Shown: one piece after another, positions 59,464 to 64,000 of the stretch
How the letters are laid out: every line of letters starts with the position of its first letter
How positions within the stretch are numbered: position 1 is the stretch's first letter
Assembly: GCF_003860525.1 (NCBI RefSeq)
Contig: NZ_CP034161.1
Span: 1,550,001 to 1,614,000, forward strand
Length of the DNA stretch: 64,000 nucleotides
DNA from: Epilithonimonas vandammei
GTDB lineage: Bacteria > Bacteroidota > Bacteroidia > Flavobacteriales > Weeksellaceae
Reading direction: 5' to 3'
Program-made: the position numbers and the translations under genes
Notes under the pieces: model-generated
Database searches by the model: none
Seen by the model: only the letters and a program-made list of their open reading frames with translations
Told to the model about the DNA's origin: nothing

Positions 59464-60411
59464 ATGGCAGTATTCGTATACGCAGAAAATATAAACGGAG
59501 TTTACAAAAAAGCAGCATTTGAAGCGGTTTCTTATGCAAAAGCTATTGCAACAAAAACTGGAGATTCAGTAACTGCAATTTCTATCAACCCTACAGATTC
59601 TTCAGATTTACTTTACAAATATGGAGCGGATAAAGTAGTGAATGTAAAAGATGCAGGTCTTAAGAATTTCAGTGCTAAGGCTTATGCAGAAGCGATTAAT
59701 CAGATTGCTGACGGAAATATTATCGTTTTCCCTCACACGACAGACGCTTCTTCTATTGCTCCAATGTTGGCAATTCAGAAAAATTATTCATTGATTACGA
59801 ATGTGATTGATGTTCCAGAAAGCATTTCACCGTTTCAGGTAAAAAGAAGAGCATTCTCCGGAAAAGGTTTTATGCACGCAAAAGCTGATGCAGCTGGTGT
59901 TATCGTAACAGTTTCTCAAAATGCTTTTGGTGTAAAAGAAAATCCTGTGCAGGGATCAGAAGAAGTGAAAGAATTAAGCATTACAAACGAAGATACAAAA
60001 GTGATTAATCACGAGCAGTCTTCAGGTAAATTAGACCTTAAAGAAGCGGAAATTGTAGTTTCTGCAGGTAGAGGTCTTAAAGGTCCTGAAAATTGGGGAA
60101 TGATTGAAGATTTAGCAAACGTTCTTGGAGCAGCAACAGCTTGTTCAAAACCAGTTTCCGATATCGGTTGGAGAGGTCACAACGAGCACGTTGGACAAAC
60201 TGGGAAAGCAATTTCTCCCAATCTTTACATTGCAGTTGGTATTTCTGGTGCGATTCAGCATTTGGCGGGTGTTAACAGTTCCAAAACCATTGTTGTAATC
60301 AATAATGACCCGGAAGCACCTTTCTTCAAATCTGCGGATTATGGCGTAGTGGGGGACGCTTTCCAAATTATTCCTGCATTGACAGAGAAAATCAAAGCAT
60401 TGAAAGCTTAA
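59464..60411 (+). CDS. etfA: Electron transfer flavoprotein, alpha subunit
   Basis: 315-residue partner of EtfB. The N-terminal domain resembles EtfB; the C-terminal FAD domain begins near residue 195 with IVVSAGRGLKGPENWGMIEDLANVLGAATACSKPVSDIGW and continues with GQTGKAISPNLYIAVGISGAIQHLAGV and VINNDPEAPFFKSADYGVVGDA, which bind FAD. The pair is the normal bacterial fatty-acid/branched-chain type. A terminator follows. Confidence 0.96.
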   Translation: MAVFVYAENINGVYKKAAFEAVSYAKAIATKTGDSVTAISINPTDSSDLLYKYGADKVVNVKDAGLKNFSAKAYAEAINQIADGNIIVFPHTTDASSIAPMLAIQKNYSLITNVIDVPESISPFQVKRRAFSGKGFMHAKADAAGVIVTVSQNAFGVKENPVQGSEEVKELSITNEDTKVINHEQSSGKLDLKEAEIVVSAGRGLKGPENWGMIEDLANVLGAATACSKPVSDIGWRGHNEHVGQTGKAISPNLYIAVGISGAIQHLAGVNSSKTIVVINNDPEAPFFKSADYGVVGDAFQIIPALTEKIKALKA

Positions 60412-60431
60412 TCCAAATTTCATAAAAATAT

Positions 60432-60462
60432 AAACCTGAGTCAGTGATTCAGGTTTTTTTGT
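60432..60462 (+). terminator. Terminator after etfA
   Basis: Stem AACCTGAGTCA/TGATTCAGGTT (one mismatch) followed by T7. Confidence 0.8.
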
Positions 60463-60483
60463 TTTTAATAAGTATCATTATTT

Positions 60484-60590
60484 GGACAGCTTAATCCGTC
60501 TTCCGCTCCCAAACCTTTAGGTTCGACGAAGTCAATCTTTTCACTCCACTACGTTGCGTAAAAAGGATTTTCGCTCAAGTCGGGTTGCTG
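60484..60590. repeat. Palindromic repeat family C/E, copy E3 with family A-like insert
   Basis: GGACAGCTTAATCCGTCTTCC and CGCTCAAGTCGGGTTGC are the ends of the E element; in the middle the usual hairpin is replaced by CCCAAACCTTTAGGTTCG, which resembles the family A core. Confidence 0.65.
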
Positions 60591-60701
60591 CAATTCAACA
60601 CTTTAAGGATTCGGAAAAGAAAATGCTGAAAAATATAATAGTTTTATAACGCAAACTATGTAAAAATCGACAAATCCTAAATGAAAATTAACAAAAAATT
60701 T

Positions 60702-60709
60702 TATATTTG
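60702..60709 (+). promoter_or_regulatory. -7 box of the bifunctional nuclease gene
   Basis: TATATTTG lies 4 bp before the ATG at 60714, another near-leaderless arrangement as at 36017. Confidence 0.5.
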
Positions 60710-60713
60710 CTAA

Positions 60714-61313
60714 ATGGATTATAAAAAATTAATCATTAGAGGAATCTCCTACAGCCAGTCGCAATCTGGAGCTTATGCGCTGTTATTGGAACATGAAGAA
60801 ACATCGGTTAAATTACCAGTTGTTATCGGGAATTTTGAAGCACAATCCATTTCTTTAGGATTAGAAAAAGATCTCAATCCGCCACGTCCTTTGACGCACG
60901 ATCTTTTCGCTCAGTTTGTGAAAAATACAGGTTTTAAATTAGAATCTGTCATTATTTATCAAATCAAAGACGGCGTTTTTTTCTCCAATATTAATTTCAA
61001 AAATCCGTTAACAGAAGAAGAACTGATTTTGGATGCAAGAACTTCTGATGCTGTTGCAATGGCTGTTCGTTTTGATGCACCTATTTATACAACTTCAGAC
61101 GTTTTAAACGAGGCTGGGATTTTATTAGAACTCGAAGAAACTCAGAAAATGGAAGCGGAAGAGGAAGAAGTTTTAACGGATTTCAACGATCTCTCGGAAG
61201 TTTCTGTAGAAGAACTAAACCAATTGCTGAATGATGCTGTAAAAGAAGAAGATTATGATACAGCACTCAGGTTACAGGAGGAAATCAAACGAAGAAATAA
61301 AAAAATAGAATAA
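60714..61313 (+). CDS. Bifunctional nuclease-domain protein (DUF151) with UVR motif
   Basis: 199-residue protein. Residues 1-130 are the BFN/DUF151 domain (LPVVIGNFEAQSISLGLEKDLNPPRPLTHDLF and ARTSDAVAMAVRFDAPIYTTSDVLNEAGI). After an acidic linker the C-terminus has a UvrB/UvrC motif (VEELNQLLNDAVKEEDYDTALRLQEEIKRR). The family was named for a nuclease activity in plants; the bacterial role is not settled. It precedes the nucleoside transporter gene by 22 bp, so the two may be one transcript. Confidence 0.88.
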   Translation: MDYKKLIIRGISYSQSQSGAYALLLEHEETSVKLPVVIGNFEAQSISLGLEKDLNPPRPLTHDLFAQFVKNTGFKLESVIIYQIKDGVFFSNINFKNPLTEEELILDARTSDAVAMAVRFDAPIYTTSDVLNEAGILLELEETQKMEAEEEEVLTDFNDLSEVSVEELNQLLNDAVKEEDYDTALRLQEEIKRRNKKIE

Positions 61314-61335
61314 ATATATATTATCATTTTAAGAT

Positions 61336-62670
61336 ATGAATTTAAAATTACGATTAATTATACTTAATTTCCTGCAATTTGCAGTTTGGGGCGCTTATTT
61401 GACATCGATGGGCAATTATCTAGGTGCGGTAGGACTAGGTTCCAAAATTGGACTTTTTTATGCGATGCAGGGAATTGTTTCTATTTTTATGCCGGCAATT
61501 ATGGGGATTATTGCGGATAGATGGATTCCGGCACAAAAACTATTAGGGATATGTCATCTAGTTGCTGCGGTTTTTCTTGCTGCTGCGGGCTACTATGGAA
61601 TGACTTCTGGCTCCAATGTTGATTTTTCTACTTTATTCTCCTTATATTCAGTAAGTGTGGCGTTTTATATGCCCACTATTGCTCTTTCAAATTCTTCTGC
61701 TTATGGAATACTTGTAAGTAATGGTTTTGATACAATAAAGGCTTTTCCACCGATAAGAACTCTGGGTACAGTTGGTTTTATCTGTGCAATGTTGTTTGTC
61801 AATTTTGCGGGAACTTTGGATGGACAGTTTTCTATTAGCTTTACGGGAGATAAGAATTTTTTAAGTTTCCAGAATAACTACAATCAATTTTTTGTTTCGG
61901 CAATATTGGGCTTACTTTTGTTTCTATATTCCTTTACATTACCAAATGTTTCTATTAGTAATAATAAAGAAAAGAAATCACTTTCTGATGCGCTTGGACT
62001 TAAAGCCTTTGCATTGTTCAAAGAAAGAAAGATGGCAATTTTCTTTATTTTTTCTATGTTTTTAGGAGTTTCTCTGCAGATCACGAATGGTTATGCTAAT
62101 CCTTTTATAACAAGCTTTAAAGATATTCCAGAATATACAAATACGTGGGGAGCAAACAATGCCAATGCGCTAATATCTCTGTCGCAGGTTTCGGAAACAC
62201 TTTGTATTCTTTTAATCCCGTTTTTCTTAAAAAAATTCGGAATCAAAAAAGTAATGTTGATGTCGATGTTTGCTTGGTTTTTGAGATTTGGCCTCTTCGG
62301 TTTAGGTGATCCAGGTTCCAACGTTTGGATGTTTATATTATCAATGATTGTTTACGGTGTTGCATTTGATTTTTTCAATGTTTCAGGTTCACTATTCGTG
62401 GATAAAGAAACCTCTCCGGAGATCAGATCTAGTGCGCAAGGCGTTTTTATGATGATGACCAATGGTTTTGGTGCTACTCTAGGGATGTTAGTTGCTGGTG
62501 AAGTTGTTAATCATTTTGTTTTTTCTAAAACTGATATTATCGAACAATTAAGAGGCTGGGAAATAAGTTGGTATATATTCGCCATTTACGCCTTGATAAT
62601 TGGGATTTTATTTGCTATTGTTTTTAGATATAAACACTCACCAGAAGATGCTAAAAATATCACGCATTAA
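61336..62670 (+). CDS. MFS nucleoside transporter (NupG/NHS family)
   Basis: 444-residue inner-membrane carrier with twelve predicted helices. The opening LNFLQFAVWGAYLTSMGNYLG and GIVSIFMPAIMGIIADRWIPAQKLLG, followed by a central segment with PPIRTLGTVGFICAM, are typical of the nucleoside:H+ symporter family. The second half has FFNVSGSLFVDKETSPEIRSSAQGVFMMMTNGFG. It probably imports nucleosides by proton symport. It is in line with the bifunctional nuclease gene upstream and a lipoprotein gene 39 bp downstream. Confidence 0.87.
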   Translation: MNLKLRLIILNFLQFAVWGAYLTSMGNYLGAVGLGSKIGLFYAMQGIVSIFMPAIMGIIADRWIPAQKLLGICHLVAAVFLAAAGYYGMTSGSNVDFSTLFSLYSVSVAFYMPTIALSNSSAYGILVSNGFDTIKAFPPIRTLGTVGFICAMLFVNFAGTLDGQFSISFTGDKNFLSFQNNYNQFFVSAILGLLLFLYSFTLPNVSISNNKEKKSLSDALGLKAFALFKERKMAIFFIFSMFLGVSLQITNGYANPFITSFKDIPEYTNTWGANNANALISLSQVSETLCILLIPFFLKKFGIKKVMLMSMFAWFLRFGLFGLGDPGSNVWMFILSMIVYGVAFDFFNVSGSLFVDKETSPEIRSSAQGVFMMMTNGFGATLGMLVAGEVVNHFVFSKTDIIEQLRGWEISWYIFAIYALIIGILFAIVFRYKHSPEDAKNITH

Positions 62671-62709
62671 CTTGGCACATATTTATATGCATAATACCAA
62701 AGAATAGAT

Positions 62710-63279
62710 ATGAGAAAATTAATTGTTAGTTCAATAATGCTTTCTGTGTTGCTTTTTTCAGCAGGTATAAGCAATAGTTGTAGTAAATTAGATGATATTA
62801 TAGATATCACTATTCCAGTTCCTTTTGCGATTAATAATAATTTTGATGCTGATATTCCTTTTGTCGTTACAACAGAATATGTAGTATCACCGGATATGCC
62901 GCTCAATCTGAATCTGGATGAGGAAATCAAAAGCAGATTCCAAAATATGTCTGTCAACAATCTAAAGTCGGCAAAACTATCCAGCTTTTCTATAGATTAT
63001 ATAAGTTCGTCTAATAATAACGAAATTAAATTGAATAAAGTAAAAGATGCAGAATTGTGGATCAAAGCGCCCAATGTAGGTGAGATTAAAGTAGCTTCGG
63101 TATCAAATAATACAAGCGAGACCGCTCTCAATTTTACGCCAGATGCAGATCTAGAATTAATGAACTATCTTAAATCTTCACAAGCGTCTATTTATTTAAA
63201 AATGAGAGGTACAGAATCTGTTGCTACTCAAATGAAGATCAGAATTAATTCAGCATTTAAAATCCAGGTAAGTTTATAA
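62710..63279 (+). CDS. Lipoprotein of unknown function
   Basis: 189-residue predicted lipoprotein: signal segment MRKLIVSSIMLSVLLFSAGISNSC with lipidated Cys 24 and an acidic SKLDD start. The rest is a beta-rich domain (ADIPFVVTTEYVVSPDMPLNLNLDEEIKSRF, SSFSIDYISSSNNNEIKLNKVKDAELWIKA, MKIRINSAFKIQVSL) with no family I recognise. It is likely co-transcribed with the transporter and ends with a terminator. Confidence 0.72.
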   Translation: MRKLIVSSIMLSVLLFSAGISNSCSKLDDIIDITIPVPFAINNNFDADIPFVVTTEYVVSPDMPLNLNLDEEIKSRFQNMSVNNLKSAKLSSFSIDYISSSNNNEIKLNKVKDAELWIKAPNVGEIKVASVSNNTSETALNFTPDADLELMNYLKSSQASIYLKMRGTESVATQMKIRINSAFKIQVSL

Positions 63280-63298
63280 TAACTCAAAGAAAATACTA

Positions 63299-63333
63299 AA
63301 AAAAAGATGACCATAATTGGTCATCTTTTTTAT
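63299..63333. terminator. Bidirectional terminator between the lipoprotein and isochorismate synthase genes
   Basis: Perfect stem AAAAAGATGACCA/TGGTCATCTTTTT with a TAAT-type loop, T/A runs on both sides. Confidence 0.85.
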
Positions 63334-63364
63334 GATATAGGTAAGGTTAAATCTTCCCAAGAAA

Positions 63365-64000
63365 TCAGATGAAAACAAGATTGTTTTGTATTGCAAGAGA
63401 TTTTAGCTCTGTTTCAGTCCATTCTTTTTGAGCGTCACTTTTTAAAGTAATTCCACCGCCGGCGAAGAGTATTGCGTAATTTTTAAAAAAGCTGGCACAC
63501 CGAAGATTTACAAAATAATAAATGAAATCTTCAGTCTCTACTTTTATATAACCAGCATACAGCTCACGGTTAAAATGCTCTATACTTTTAATACCTTGTG
63601 CACATAGTTCTTTAGGAAAACCACAGACAGCCGGTGTGGGATGTAATTCTGAAATAATTTTGTCCAGACTTTCAGAGTTAATTTCTGCGGAAAAATCTGT
63701 TTTAAGATGTTTGATATTGCCGGAAATCAAATCTTTGGTAGAAGAGACTTTAAGATTAGAAGAAAATTTTCTGAGAATAGAGTGGATGTAATCCGTTACA
63801 GCTTTCTGCTCTTCTATTTCCTTATCACTCCAATTTTCCTCCAGTGGAAGTGTTCCTGCAACACTCATTGTTTCAAAAATATTAGTTTTTTTATCAAACT
63901 TTCCTAATACTTCGGAAAAACCTCCCATCCAGATTTCACCATTTTTCTCGAATAAATAACAAAATGCAGAAGGGTAACTTTCAGAAAATTTCAGAAAGCT
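63365..64000 (-). CDS. Isochorismate synthase, C-terminal part, cut by window end
   Basis: The frame is open to the right edge, so the start is outside. The visible 212 residues are the C-terminal half of the chorismate-binding fold: GGFSEVLGKFDKKTNIFETMSVAGTLPL, the ISELHPTPAVCGFPKE motif, the HFNRELYAGYIKVE catalytic Glu segment and FAGGGITLKSDAQKEWTETELK. HPTPAVCG with RELYAG distinguishes isochorismate synthase (menaquinone or siderophore synthesis) from anthranilate synthase. Menaquinone synthesis is the likely role; the rest of the cluster would lie beyond the window. Confidence 0.88.
   Translation of the reverse strand, partial: SFLKFSESYPSAFCYLFEKNGEIWMGGFSEVLGKFDKKTNIFETMSVAGTLPLEENWSDKEIEEQKAVTDYIHSILRKFSSNLKVSSTKDLISGNIKHLKTDFSAEINSESLDKIISELHPTPAVCGFPKELCAQGIKSIEHFNRELYAGYIKVETEDFIYYFVNLRCASFFKNYAILFAGGGITLKSDAQKEWTETELKSLAIQNNLVFI

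Noticed and set aside
1-64000. tRNA, rRNA, tmRNA or prophage regions
   Set aside because: No cloverleaf-like sequence with a CCA end or anticodon arm, no rRNA segments and no phage structural or integrase genes were found in the gaps or on either strand by eye.
1-64000. Alternative genetic code explaining the in-frame TAA and TAG
   Set aside because: TAA, TAG and TGA all serve as normal terminal stops of intact genes here, so the two internal stops are mutations or errors.

Overview
The window is about 64 kb of AT-rich chromosome from a member of the Bacteroidota, most likely a Flavobacteriia of the Chryseobacterium/Weeksellaceae type. The evidence is: a protein with a type IX secretion C-terminal domain, DUF5686 and TonB-dependent outer-membrane proteins, a mevalonate-pathway decarboxylase, lipoproteins with acidic residues after the lipobox cysteine, a primase without zinc ligands, and promoters of the TTG-N19-TAnnTTTG type. 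Most genes are ordinary core and metabolic genes in short operons, usually separated by clear intrinsic terminators. I see no rRNA, tRNA, prophage, transposase gene or CRISPR array.

Layout. 1-6.9 kb: end of priA, a PBP4-type peptidase, a secreted M1 peptidase, kbl, rplS with a candidate leader, an FKBP isomerase. 6.9-17 kb: a repeat-rich gap, a Zn/Cd P-type ATPase, a glycoside hydrolase remnant, a DUF5686 protein with an alkyltransferase-like gene, an M1 aminopeptidase, a toxin-antitoxin pair, thyA. 17.2-22.3 kb: a decayed MacAB-TolC type efflux operon with its LytS/LytTR-type two-component pair. 22.3-31.4 kb: GreA-like protein, CCA-adding enzyme, TsaC, TonB receptor plus surface beta-helix lipoprotein, a 21-bp tandem array, PepE, an HD hydrolase, SecG. 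31.6-45.7 kb: S9 peptidase, aldose epimerase, histidine kinase, DEAD-box helicase, cyclic-nucleotide phosphodiesterase, a NatAB-type ABC exporter, mvaD, small proteins, TauE/DUF1634. 45.9-64 kb: purK and purE, a broken lipoprotein gene, an EamA transporter, tyrA, ald, tsaE, dnaG, clpP, an M20 dipeptidase, etfBA, a bifunctional nuclease, a nucleoside transporter, a lipoprotein, and the end of an isochorismate synthase gene.

Two themes stand out. First, gene decay: a nonsense codon just after the signal peptide of the TolC gene, a deletion joining the ABC ATPase to the sensor kinase in the same operon, a glycoside hydrolase reduced to its two ends, and an amber codon early in a lipoprotein gene. 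Second, the intergenic DNA carries several families of short palindromic repeats. One is a 170-bp MITE present in two identical copies, one of which now supplies the stop codon of the EamA gene. Another family has cores enclosed by complementary arms whose sequence differs from copy to copy. A third has an apparent in-frame insertion inside the GreA-like gene. A 21-bp array with an 84-bp higher-order period lies downstream of the TonB receptor operon. I did not find a new defence or biosynthetic system; the most unusual material here is the repeats.
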